This document shows, one piece after another, positions 52,872 to 61,556 of a stretch of DNA of 64,000 bases (positions are counted from its first letter, which is position 1; every line of letters begins with the position of its first letter). This DNA comes from Synechococcus sp. CBW1004. GTDB taxonomy: Bacteria; Cyanobacteriota; Cyanobacteriia; PCC-6307; Cyanobiaceae. The notes below the pieces were generated by a model. That model had not been told where the DNA came from. It ran no database searches and was given only the letters and a program-made list of their open reading frames with translations. Made by a program: the position numbers and the translations under genes. The stretch covers positions 620,001 through 684,000 of the forward strand of contig NZ_CP060397.1 of assembly GCF_015840715.1 (NCBI RefSeq), read 5' to 3'.

Positions 52872-54104
52872 GGGAACCCCTGAAAAACCCGATAGAATCA
52901 GTACAGTTCCAATAATGAGACTGGCAGCGGATGGCGGCCCCCCTCCAGTTGGGTTTCACGGACTACGAGCAGACCTACGCCAAGAAGAAAACGCGCCGGC
53001 AGCGCTTCCTCGATGAGATGGAAGCCACAGTGCCCTGGGATCCTTTCCTGGCCTTGATTTCGCCTGTGTACCACAGGCCTTCTGCCAAGGGCGGGCGCCC
53101 ACCGTTTCCGCTGGAGGTGATGCTGCGCATCCACCTGCTGCAGCAGTGGTTCACGCTTTCCGATCCCTTGATGGAGGAGATGCTGATCGATACCCCCTGC
53201 TTCCGCCGCTTTGCTGGGATCGACATGGTTGAGGACCGGATCCCTGACGAGACGACGATCCTGAACTTCCGCCACCTCCTGGAAGAGAATCGGATAGCAG
53301 AGCAGATCCTGGAGACGGTGAACCAGAGCCTGCGGGAGAAGGGCGTGATGCTTAAGGAGGGTACGATCCTCGATGCCACAATCATCAACGCTCCCAGTTC
53401 AACCAAGAACAAGACGGGCGAGCGGGATCCTGAAATGCACTCGGTGGCCAAAGGCAACCAGTGGTTCTTTGGGATGCGGTGCCACATCGGTGTGGATGCA
53501 GCCTCGGGTCTGGTCCATTCCGTGGTGAGCACGGCTGCCAACGTCCATGAGCTGAACACGGCACCCGATCGCGTCCATGGCGAGGAACGCGTGATCTACG
53601 GCGACTCTGGCCACATCGGCATCGAAAAGCGTGAGGCGTTCAAGGACTGCGAAGCAGAGATGCGCATCGCCATGAAGCCCGGACAGCGCCGAGTTCTACC
53701 GGACACCCCAGAGGGAAGACTGCTGGATCTGATGGAGGCGGCGAAAGCACATGTCAGGGCAAAGGTGGAGCATCCATTTCGGATCATCAAGTGCCAGTTT
53801 GGATTTCGGAAGGTCTTCTACCGAGGCATCCGCAAGAACAACCTCAAGCTGACGATGCTGTTTGCCCTCGCCAATCTCTGGATGGTGCGCGAACGTTGTC
53901 CTTCTACAGCGTAAATGACAGAATAAGTGTGCCATCTTGAGGGTGAGCAGCCAAAAATGATCGGGGAACTCACGAGAAATAAGCCAGTCAGGCCCTGGAT
54001 TGGAGTACCTGGCGAGTAGCCAAGGACAAAATACCCCACTTGTGTCTCATTGGCGAGAATGAGACACGCTTGCGCTCAATTCCCGGTCTTGATCAGAGCT
54101 TCCT
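52872..54104 (+). mobile_element. IS5-family insertion sequence, copy 1
   Basis: 1233 bp from GGGAACCCCTGA to TCAGAGCTTCCT. The ends are imperfect inverted repeats. Copy 2 begins 19 bp after it in the same orientation. The last base differs from copy 2 (T instead of C). Confidence 0.85.
52931..53914 (+). CDS. IS5-family transposase, copy 1
   Basis: 327 residues. PFPLEVMLRIHLLQQWFTLS, RRFAGIDMVEDRIPDETTIL, GTILDATIINAP (first Asp), FFGMRCHIGVDAASGLVHSV, VIYGDSGHIG (second Asp) and KAKVEHPFRIIKCQFGF (Glu) form the complete DDE set. His48 is Tyr in copy 2. Appears intact. Confidence 0.95.
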   Translation: MAAPLQLGFTDYEQTYAKKKTRRQRFLDEMEATVPWDPFLALISPVYHRPSAKGGRPPFPLEVMLRIHLLQQWFTLSDPLMEEMLIDTPCFRRFAGIDMVEDRIPDETTILNFRHLLEENRIAEQILETVNQSLREKGVMLKEGTILDATIINAPSSTKNKTGERDPEMHSVAKGNQWFFGMRCHIGVDAASGLVHSVVSTAANVHELNTAPDRVHGEERVIYGDSGHIGIEKREAFKDCEAEMRIAMKPGQRRVLPDTPEGRLLDLMEAAKAHVRAKVEHPFRIIKCQFGFRKVFYRGIRKNNLKLTMLFALANLWMVRERCPSTA

Positions 54105-54123
54105 TAGAAGTCTGTCCCAGTTA

Positions 54124-55356
54124 GGGAACCCCTGAAAAACCCGATAGAATCAGTACAGTTCCAATAATGAGACTGGCAGCGGATGGCGGCCCCCCTCCAG
54201 TTGGGTTTCACGGACTACGAGCAGACCTACGCCAAGAAGAAAACGCGCCGGCAGCGCTTCCTCGATGAGATGGAAGCCACAGTGCCCTGGGATCCTTTCC
54301 TGGCCTTGATTTCGCCTGTGTACTACAGGCCTTCTGCCAAGGGCGGGCGCCCACCGTTTCCGCTGGAGGTGATGCTGCGCATCCACCTGCTGCAGCAGTG
54401 GTTCACGCTTTCCGATCCCTTGATGGAGGAGATGCTGATCGATACCCCCTGCTTCCGCCGCTTTGCTGGGATCGACATGGTTGAGGACCGGATCCCTGAC
54501 GAGACGACGATCCTGAACTTCCGCCACCTCCTGGAAGAGAATCGGATAGCAGAACAGATCCTGGAGACGGTGAACCAGAGCCTGCGGGAGAAGGGCGTGA
54601 TGCTTAAGGAGGGTACGATCCTCGATGCCACAATCATCAACGCTCCCAGTTCAACCAAGAACAAGACGGGCGAGCGGGATCCTGAAATGCACTCGGTGGC
54701 CAAAGGCAACCAGTGGTTCTTTGGGATGCGGTGCCACATCGGTGTGGATGCAGCCTCGGGTCTGGTCCATTCCGTGGTGAGCACGGCTGCCAACGTCCAT
54801 GAGCTGAACACGGCACCCGATCGCGTCCATGGCGAGGAACGCGTGATCTACGGCGACTCTGGCCACATCGGCATCGAAAAGCGTGAGGCGTTCAAGGACT
54901 GCGAAGCAGAGATGCGCATCGCCATGAAGCCCGGACAGCGCCGAGTTCTACCGGACACCCCAGAGGGAAGACTGCTGGATCTGATGGAGGCGGCGAAAGC
55001 ACATGTCAGGGCAAAGGTGGAGCATCCATTTCGGATCATCAAGTGCCAGTTTGGATTTCGGAAGGTCTTCTACCGAGGCATCCGCAAGAACAACCTCAAG
55101 CTGACGATGCTGTTTGCCCTCGCCAATCTCTGGATGGTGCGCGAACGTTGTCCTTCTACAGCATAAATGACAGAATAAGTGTGCCATCTTGAGGGTGAGC
55201 AGCCAAAAATGATCGGGGAACTCACGAGAAATAAGCCAGTCAGGCCCTGGATTGGAGCACCTGGCGAGTAGCCAAGGACAAAATACCCCACTTGTGTCTC
55301 ATTGACGAGAATGAGACACGCTTGCGCTCAATTCCCGGTCTTGATCAGAGCTTCCC
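54124..55356 (+). mobile_element. IS5-family insertion sequence, copy 2
   Basis: 1233 bp, direct repeat of copy 1 at an offset of 1252 bp. About six base differences were counted by eye. It ends CTTCCC, the complement of the left GGGAAG-type end, with TTA before and TAA after. Confidence 0.88.
54183..55166 (+). CDS. IS5-family transposase, copy 2
   Basis: 327 residues, identical to copy 1 except Tyr48. All DDE residues are present. It should be functional. Confidence 0.95.
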   Translation: MAAPLQLGFTDYEQTYAKKKTRRQRFLDEMEATVPWDPFLALISPVYYRPSAKGGRPPFPLEVMLRIHLLQQWFTLSDPLMEEMLIDTPCFRRFAGIDMVEDRIPDETTILNFRHLLEENRIAEQILETVNQSLREKGVMLKEGTILDATIINAPSSTKNKTGERDPEMHSVAKGNQWFFGMRCHIGVDAASGLVHSVVSTAANVHELNTAPDRVHGEERVIYGDSGHIGIEKREAFKDCEAEMRIAMKPGQRRVLPDTPEGRLLDLMEAAKAHVRAKVEHPFRIIKCQFGFRKVFYRGIRKNNLKLTMLFALANLWMVRERCPSTA

Positions 55357-55935
55357 TAAATCTACGCGAGCCAGCAGCGCGCCGCTTATGTGTGCCAAAG
55401 GTTATTGACTATCTGTCATAAATGCATGTCGCTAGCGCAGTGCCTAGTGGGATATGGCTAATAGTTCCCAGCCCTCGTCTTGTCAGGCATATCGCATTTG
55501 CAATCGTTCTTCTGCTTCGATGATCCCTATCTCGCGACGGTCCCGGAAATATGCGCTTGTCTCTGGCTGGCCCAAGAATTGTCCCCAAGATCGTCCACAA
55601 GGAGGCCTTGTGTATCTCCCTGAGACTCATTTAACTGACTGGCTTTCTGCGCCAGCGCCCTCACCCCCACGAGTTCGTCATGTACTACGACGCCTGATCG
55701 CAGGACGATCGACCGATGTCACGCAGGGAAGGGCATCTGCGCCCTGCCTGACATCCAGCATCCACACGCCCCCGTCGGTTCCTCCGCCTCCAGCGGCAAC
55801 CGGCGGGGGCGTTCCCTTCAAGGAAGACCGCAGCAGACCGTGGGCTGCCGCCAGTCTCCTGCCGGCGTGATGGGTTTCCTGTTGGGTGGAATGGGTCCTC
55901 AAGGCAGCCCTGCGGACCCATGGCTCCGTTCAGGG
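55357..55935. other. Gene-free stretch after the IS pair
   Basis: About 580 bp without a convincing gene. Frames here are Pro/Arg/Ser-rich and look non-coding. It contains a near-perfect inverted repeat, CGCCCCCGTCGGTT (55767-55780) and AACCGGCGGGGGCG (55798-55811), able to form a strong hairpin but lacking a T run. Confidence 0.45.
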
Positions 55936-56499
55936 TCACCCCACGGCCCTTCCGTTCCGGGACATCGGGCCGGAGCCTCGGCCCAGTTCGAGTTCCTGCG
56001 GCAGGGCCTGCAGCGGCGGGTCGAATGCGACCCCCACAGCTGTGATCCAGTCGCGCACCTCCTGCCAGCACACCCTCAGGCGAAGGCGATCGAGCCCACC
56101 CTGGCCGGAGTTGCCGGCTCCGTGGCTGTGGAGTTCTCCCATCTCGCCGCGGCGCAACTCCACCAGTGAGCTGATCAGCAGGCACGCCCCGCCGAGGCTG
56201 AGATCCAGCAACTGCACCGGCATCGGAGGGAACAGGCCGCTGTCGAGCTCTAGGTGACAGCTGAACGGGTTCTCCAGCGGGTGGCGCTGATGGGAACGGC
56301 GCTCCTCCCAGTTCTGGCGCCAGTCCTGGCGCGCCTTCTCGAGATCTTCCTCGCTGGCGAGGCTTGCGGCATCCAGACTCGCCGTCCGGGAGGGTTCATC
56401 GGGTGGCAGATCGATCATCGGCTCGGGGTGACCGGCCGAGGGTTCGTGCCTGGAGAAACCTGGCACCACTGCCCCGACCTTTGCGGCGAACTTAATCAC
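55936..56499 (-). CDS. PilZ-domain protein
   Basis: 187 residues from ATG 56499; ATG 56418 is an equally fair start. The PilZ pattern RRSHQRHPLENPFSCHLELD ... LLDLSLGGACLL provides the c-di-GMP-binding RxxxR and D/NxSxxG motifs. The rest of the barrel follows (LRVCWQEVRDWITAVGVAFD). A single-domain c-di-GMP receptor, possibly acting on motility or polysaccharide export. Confidence 0.85.
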   Translation of the reverse strand: MIKFAAKVGAVVPGFSRHEPSAGHPEPMIDLPPDEPSRTASLDAASLASEEDLEKARQDWRQNWEERRSHQRHPLENPFSCHLELDSGLFPPMPVQLLDLSLGGACLLISSLVELRRGEMGELHSHGAGNSGQGGLDRLRLRVCWQEVRDWITAVGVAFDPPLQALPQELELGRGSGPMSRNGRAVG

Positions 56500-56664
56500 G
56501 GTGGTCAGCTGTTTGCGTCAGCTGCAGCACCGCTGCCTGTGATCGGCGTGGGGAAGGGGCGCACTCTTGTGCGATCGGGCTGGCGCGCGGTGATCGATTC
56601 CTCCACGTTCGGGGTTCAGCTGGTGTGGCTCCACGCGGCGCGGACCCCGTTGCGGGCCGGCGGC

Positions 56665-56925
56665 TCAGCCCTGCGGGCGCATCTGGGCGATGGCGCTGTC
56701 GTGCAGATGCTTCTCATGATCCTGGCGCTTCTTCCATGCCATCTGCTGGCCAATCGCGTCGGCATCGGCGTGTTCATCGGGGTGCGTCGTGATCTGGGCC
56801 AGATCTGCCTCATGACGGCGACGCTCCCGTTCGTGCTCACTCGCCCAGGCCACGAACTCCGGATCGGCGTGAGGATCGGAGCCGGCGGCGTGGCTGGCGG
56901 CGGCTGGCGGTTCGCTGGCGCTCAT
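56665..56925 (-). CDS. Small His/Asp/Glu-rich protein
   Basis: 86 residues from ATG 56925. Highly charged: DPEFVAWASEHERERRRHEA, DLAQITTHPDEHADADAIGQ, MAWKKRQDHEKHLHDSAIAQ. No family recognised. The upstream extension of the frame to 57120 overlaps the methyltransferase and is not used. Confidence 0.55.
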   Translation of the reverse strand: MSASEPPAAASHAAGSDPHADPEFVAWASEHERERRRHEADLAQITTHPDEHADADAIGQQMAWKKRQDHEKHLHDSAIAQMRPQG

Positions 56926-57021
56926 GGCGACAAGGATCTGGGTCCGGCTCCAGCCTGGCCCGTTCCGTGGACGCCCGGGCGCTGCTTCACAGGTCTTCAA
57001 ACAGCGGCCTGACCTGCTGGA

Positions 57022-58107
57022 ATGACTGCTCCCGCTGTGCCGTCGATCGTGGCCGAGACCCTGACCAAGCTGGCCTATCAGACCATGCAGCAGGGCAAGA
57101 GCCTGATGGGGCTCTTCCACAAGGAGACCAGCACCCGGCTGATGGAGCTCCTCGCTCCGCAGGCCAGCCCCAGGACCGAGCCGGTGCCGGCCCAGGTGCT
57201 CCAGGATCTGCGTGCCTCAATGGAGCAGCTCACCGAGCGCGACTGGCAGGACGCCGCGGCGGGGGTGTACCCGAGCTCCCTGCTGTTCGATGCTCCCTGG
57301 TTCGACTGGGCGACCCGCTACCCCCTGCTCTGGCTGGATCTGCCCCAGACCTGGAACCGTCGGCGTGAGCGCAACGTGCGCGATCTCCCTACGGACATCG
57401 ATCCCCAGGACTACCCCAGCTACTACCTGCAGAACTTCCACCATCAGACCGATGGCTACCTGAGCGATCACTCGGCCGCTCTGTACGACCTGGGCGTCGA
57501 GATCCTGTTCAACGGCACCGCCGATCCGATGCGGCGTCGCATCCTCGCCCCGCTGCGTGCCGGTCTGGAGGCCTTTGTCGGTCGCCCGCCGGGCTCCCTG
57601 CGGGTGCTCGATGTGGCCACCGGCACCGGCCGAACCCTGCGGCAGCTGCGCGGCGCCCTGCCGCAGGCGCAGCTGGTGGGGCTCGATCTCTCCAGTTCCT
57701 ATCTGCGACAGGCCAATCGCTGGCTGTCGCAGCTGCCCGGCGAGCTGCCCCAGCTCGTGCAGGGCAATGCCGAGGCCATGCCCTTCGCTGAGGGTTGCTT
57801 CCAGGCGATCAGCTGCGTGTATCTGCTGCATGAACTGCCCTCGGAAGCTCGCGCCAATGTGATCAGCGAGCTGTTCCGCCTGCTGGAGCCCGGTGGTGTG
57901 CTCGTACTGGCCGATTCGGTCCAGCTGCAGGACTCGCCCCAGTTCCGCGTGCCGATGGAGAACTTCCGTCGCGTCTTCCACGAGCCCTACTACCGCGACT
58001 ACATCACCGATGACATCGACGCGCGGCTGGCCGGGGTGGGCTTCGAGGCGATCAACGCCGAGAGCCACTTCATGACCCGGGTCTGGAGCGCCCGCAAGCC
58101 CGGCTGA
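57022..58107 (+). CDS. Class I SAM-dependent methyltransferase
   Basis: 361 residues. An N-terminal ~180-residue region with FDWATRYPLLWLDLPQTWNR and DIDPQDYPSYYLQNFHHQTD precedes the methyltransferase domain: LRVLDVATGTGRTLRQLRGA (motif I), LVGLDLSSSYLRQA, GNAEAMPFAEGCFQAISCVY and LFRLLEPGGVLVLADS. Conserved in cyanobacteria; the substrate is unknown but UbiE/menaquinone-like enzymes are the nearest in style. Confidence 0.88.
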   Translation: MTAPAVPSIVAETLTKLAYQTMQQGKSLMGLFHKETSTRLMELLAPQASPRTEPVPAQVLQDLRASMEQLTERDWQDAAAGVYPSSLLFDAPWFDWATRYPLLWLDLPQTWNRRRERNVRDLPTDIDPQDYPSYYLQNFHHQTDGYLSDHSAALYDLGVEILFNGTADPMRRRILAPLRAGLEAFVGRPPGSLRVLDVATGTGRTLRQLRGALPQAQLVGLDLSSSYLRQANRWLSQLPGELPQLVQGNAEAMPFAEGCFQAISCVYLLHELPSEARANVISELFRLLEPGGVLVLADSVQLQDSPQFRVPMENFRRVFHEPYYRDYITDDIDARLAGVGFEAINAESHFMTRVWSARKPG

Positions 58108-58201
58108 GCGGGGCGGAGGCGCGCTGCCGCGCGTGTTGTCCCACTGGGCCGACCGTGCTGGTCAGCCCCTTGTCGAGAAGCGCTCGCTCCATCCAAGGCG
58201 A

Positions 58202-58507
58202 TCAGCGCTGCAGCACCCGGGCGAGGATCAGCCCCAGCCCTCCCCACCGCAGCACCGTCCAGAAGCGGTCCGCGGCAGCTTCCGGTGCCACCAGGGCCGT
58301 GGGGAGCGGATCGAGCAGGCGCTGGGCGAGGGCCAGGCGCTGCCTCTGGCGCCGCTGGGCGCTGCTGCTGCTGGTCTCCTGCCCGGCCTGGGGAGCCTGG
58401 GACAGGGCCAGCAGGTCCTCCAGCGGATGCAGCAATCCGCGACTGCGGGGCCGGTTTCTGGAGTCCCGCCCTCGCGGAGGACCTTGCCGGTGTTGAAGGG
58501 GTGGCAT
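58202..58507 (-). CDS. Hypothetical protein with C-terminal hydrophobic helix
   Basis: 101 residues from ATG 58507. A basic N-terminus, a helical middle (HPLEDLLALSQAPQAGQETS, RLALAQRLLDPLPTALVAPE) and a final hydrophobic segment WTVLRWGGLGLILARVLQR. No family recognised. Confidence 0.5.
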   Translation of the reverse strand: MPPLQHRQGPPRGRDSRNRPRSRGLLHPLEDLLALSQAPQAGQETSSSSAQRRQRQRLALAQRLLDPLPTALVAPEAAADRFWTVLRWGGLGLILARVLQR

Positions 58508-58570
58508 GGCAGTCGCTGGCCGACCCCCAGGATGCCTGACCCCCAACCCGGGTGTCAGTCCACCCCCCAC

Positions 58571-59038
58571 TCAGATCAGTGTGATGCTCTCGAGCAGGCG
58601 GCGGCAGTGCATCAGCCGATCGCCGTCGATCGCCCAGCAGGCCACCTGGGCCGCAGTGCTCTGCGGGGTGTCGTGGAGTTCGTCCACCACGGCCTTGTGA
58701 TAGCCCTCCAGTTGTTGCAGGAGAGCCAGGGCGATCTGCTGACACTCCCAGGGCTGGAGGTCCTGGGTCAGCAGCAGCGCCAGGGTCTGGGCCACCCGTC
58801 CCTCTCCGTCCTGGGGTGGGGGCTGGTCTTGCGAGGCGAGGAGCCGCTGCATTGCAACCAGTTCGCCGGGTGTGGAGGGAATGGAACGCTGATCAGGGCC
58901 GGCAGTGGATCCCCGCAGAGCACCGTTGCCGCCCAGAACATCCTGCGCCGGCAATTCCGGATGTCCTTCCGCGTTACGGTCCGGTCGGCTGTCCCCTTGG
59001 TCGTGGAAACGTGGACCGGTGCTGCGTGGTGCGTTCAT
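58571..59038 (-). CDS. Conserved-looking hypothetical protein
   Basis: 155 residues from ATG 59038, preceded by a perfect AGGAGGT ribosome-binding site (59043-59049) at ideal spacing, which is rare in this genome and fixes the start. N-terminal ~70 residues are disordered. The C-terminal part is helical (AQTLALLLTQDLQPWECQQI, LALLQQLEGYHKAVVDELHD, CWAIDGDRLMHCRRLLES). No family recognised. Confidence 0.7.
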   Translation of the reverse strand: MNAPRSTGPRFHDQGDSRPDRNAEGHPELPAQDVLGGNGALRGSTAGPDQRSIPSTPGELVAMQRLLASQDQPPPQDGEGRVAQTLALLLTQDLQPWECQQIALALLQQLEGYHKAVVDELHDTPQSTAAQVACWAIDGDRLMHCRRLLESITLI

Positions 59039-59042
59039 GCGG

Positions 59043-59049
59043 ACCTCCT
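59043..59049 (-). promoter_or_regulatory. Strong Shine-Dalgarno sequence
   Basis: The minus strand reads AGGAGGT four bases before the ATG at 59038. Confidence 0.8.
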
Positions 59050-59166
59050 GCCTGGATGACTTCAGCATCCACCCGTCTGCCGCTGCTGACGCATTTCTGA
59101 TGCGAAAGACGCAAGAACCCTCCTCTCCCATGGAGATCGTCGGCGTGGGCGGAGGCCGCGGTGCTC

Positions 59167-61413
59167 CTAATCCCGTCGCCAGCGGTTCGGGAACCGCAGC
59201 ATCGGCGTGCTCTCGTCCGTGTCGGCGGAGCGCGGCCGATCCCGGCCCTGCAGGCCTTGGTTCCCACAAGCGGTCTGAGGGAGCGCCCCAGGGTCCACTC
59301 CCTGCACGGCGAGGCTGTCGCGGCAGCGTTGAATCAGTTCCAGGCGCATCGTCTCCGGCTGCTCGATCCGGATCCCGGCGCCGAAGGAGAACAACCAGGT
59401 GCGCAGATCGACGTCGCTCGCCAGGGTCCAGACCGGCAGATCCAGCTCGATCGGATAGGGGTGGCTGTCGTCAGCCGGATTCGGCTCCAGCACATGGGGC
59501 GCCCGTGGGTGATGCCACCAGGTGTCCCCTGCAAGGGGCCTGGAGAAGCGGCAGTGTTCGAGCGGATACCGCCGCAGTCCTTCGCGCAGGAAGGCGAAGG
59601 CCCAAGGTGCGCAGCAGAAGCGCAGGGTCGCCAGGGCGCTGGCGCGGCGCTGGGGTGTGGCGCTGCTGATCGCGAGCTGCTGCGAGAGGTCTTCGCCGAA
59701 ATAGATGCCGCCGCTGCAGTGCAGCAGTCGCTCCAGGCGAGCCAGTGCCGTGGCATGGGCCTCGTCGCTCCGATGCAGATCCCCCTCGGCCCCGACGAGG
59801 GACAGCCGGTCGAGCCGCTCGCTGCGGATGAGGCCCTGCTCGCGGCCGAGGTGATCCTCCTCGAACAGCAGGTACCAGCCGACGTTGTGGAAGATCAGCT
59901 GCAGGGGCCACACCCGCAGCTCGCCGCTGGGGCTCTCGGCATGGCTGCCGGCCCAGTCGAAGCGGCGCAGCAGCACGCGACGGCGTGTCACGATCGCCCG
60001 CTCGATCATCTCGACGCGGCGTGGTGCCGCCAGGGAATCGGGGCGCACCAGGGCGCTGTCCGTCACCACATGGCGGGCATAGCGGCGCACCGGCGTGCTC
60101 TCCTCCCGGCTCAGCCCAGCCCAGTCGAGCCGTTCATCCAGTTCGGCCAGCAGGCTCTGGGCGGAGGGATCGGCCAGTCGTTCGGCGGCCTGACGCACCA
60201 CATCGTGGACCTCGCGCAGGCGGGGCGCGGACAGGACCGCCGTTCCTAGGCAGTACCCGTGGCGCACATTGTCATGGCGAGCGCGGAAGCCGTAGGGGGT
60301 GAGGATCTTCTCGACGTCCTTGCGCAGGCTGGCGCTCTCCCCCGGCAGGTAGCCGCCGGGGATGGCGCCGGTGGCGGCGATCAGGTGCTGCTGCAGGCTG
60401 GTGCCGCTCCGGCGCTGACGATCGAAGGGGGTCTGCAGCAGATGGCGCAGTAGGGTCATCGCCCGCTGGAACACCGGTGCGTCCCCCATCGGAGGCACCC
60501 CGCCACGCATGCCGCCGAGCCTGTCGCCGCCCGGAGGCGTTGCTGCCAGCTGAATCGGCGTCTGCTTCGGGCTGACGCTGCAGAAGCCGTTGTCCTCCAG
60601 CCAGGTCAGATCGCCGCGGATGGCGCTCACATCGCCGTAGCACTCGCCGTGGAGGCGCGCCAGACAGGCGGCCGCCCGCTCGGCCAGATCCCCTTCGGGC
60701 ATGGGCGAGAGCAGGCTCTGCAGTTCGGCGGTTGTGCCGGGATCGCCTCCATCGAGATCGGGGTAGGTGATGAGCAGCCGGATCAGATACAGCAGCCGCT
60801 CCAGGTCCAGCAGACGCGAGTAGCCGTGTCGCTGCAGCTTGCGTTCGCGGTTGCCCGCCGCCCGGATGCGCTGCTCCAGACCCTGCAGGTGTGCTCGCAG
60901 CACCGGCTCCAGCTCACTCTGGTGCGTGGGCACGACGCTGCAGATCGCCGCGAACCCCTCCGCCCGGCAGGGGCCGAAGTGGGGATCGGCCAGAGCCGCG
61001 GCCATCTCCTGAATCACCGGCACCGGGACCGGTCGATCGCGGCGGGCATTCCATTCCAGGCAGGTCGGCAGGGGCGTGAACAGCCACCAGCCGATCCACT
61101 CCACCGGAGTGGGCAGCACCAGGGCCTGGGTCAGGGCCAGGCGCCAGGCCCTGCGGGCATGGGTGGCATCGACGATCACCGGAATCCCCTTCTCCACCGC
61201 CGCGATCAGGCGTTGCTGGAGCGGCGTCTGGATGTCTCGCCAGGGACCCTGCACGGCGGCATCGCCGAACACCTCGGCGCGGATCGCATCGGTGGAGAGG
61301 ATCAGAACCGGCGGTTCACCCTGGTCCGTCAGCAGCGGTGCCAGGGCATGGGCGAGGGTGGTCTTGCCGCTGGCAGGCGGGCCGATCAGCAGGTGACAGC
61401 GCAGGGTGGCCAT
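59167..61413 (-). CDS. P-loop kinase fused to WYL-domain regulator
   Basis: 748 residues. The N-terminal ~170 residues are a polynucleotide-kinase-like P-loop domain: HLLIGPPASGKTTLAHALAP, LILSTDAIRAEVFGD, VIVDATHARRAWRLALTQAL. A helical/wHTH-like middle (~200-430, with FDRQRRSGTSLQQHLIAATG) is followed by a WYL-type region (VEMIERAIVTRRRVLLRRFD, WPLQLIFHNVGWYLLFEEDH) and a C-terminal WCX-like extension (LRFCCAPWAFAFLREGLRRY). WYL domains bind nucleic acid or nucleotide-like ligands. The fusion suggests a nucleotide-responsive regulator. Function unknown. Confidence 0.78.
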   Translation of the reverse strand: MATLRCHLLIGPPASGKTTLAHALAPLLTDQGEPPVLILSTDAIRAEVFGDAAVQGPWRDIQTPLQQRLIAAVEKGIPVIVDATHARRAWRLALTQALVLPTPVEWIGWWLFTPLPTCLEWNARRDRPVPVPVIQEMAAALADPHFGPCRAEGFAAICSVVPTHQSELEPVLRAHLQGLEQRIRAAGNRERKLQRHGYSRLLDLERLLYLIRLLITYPDLDGGDPGTTAELQSLLSPMPEGDLAERAAACLARLHGECYGDVSAIRGDLTWLEDNGFCSVSPKQTPIQLAATPPGGDRLGGMRGGVPPMGDAPVFQRAMTLLRHLLQTPFDRQRRSGTSLQQHLIAATGAIPGGYLPGESASLRKDVEKILTPYGFRARHDNVRHGYCLGTAVLSAPRLREVHDVVRQAAERLADPSAQSLLAELDERLDWAGLSREESTPVRRYARHVVTDSALVRPDSLAAPRRVEMIERAIVTRRRVLLRRFDWAGSHAESPSGELRVWPLQLIFHNVGWYLLFEEDHLGREQGLIRSERLDRLSLVGAEGDLHRSDEAHATALARLERLLHCSGGIYFGEDLSQQLAISSATPQRRASALATLRFCCAPWAFAFLREGLRRYPLEHCRFSRPLAGDTWWHHPRAPHVLEPNPADDSHPYPIELDLPVWTLASDVDLRTWLFSFGAGIRIEQPETMRLELIQRCRDSLAVQGVDPGALPQTACGNQGLQGRDRPRSADTDESTPMLRFPNRWRRD

Positions 61414-61556
61414 GCCGGGAGGCGGTGCAGAGGATCCTTGTTCGCACGAACGCTACCGGCCGTGGCGCTTGGAATTGCGGTCCGGGTTGCGGCGCTCCCG
61501 GCCGCCTTGGGCTGCGCCATGCACCGGGGCTGGCTGATGGCGGCGAAGTCTTCCCT

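Noticed and set aside
55678-55902. 74-residue minus-strand frame next to the PilZ gene
   Set aside because: Gly/Arg/Pro-rich, low complexity, overlaps the hairpin region; not convincing as a gene.
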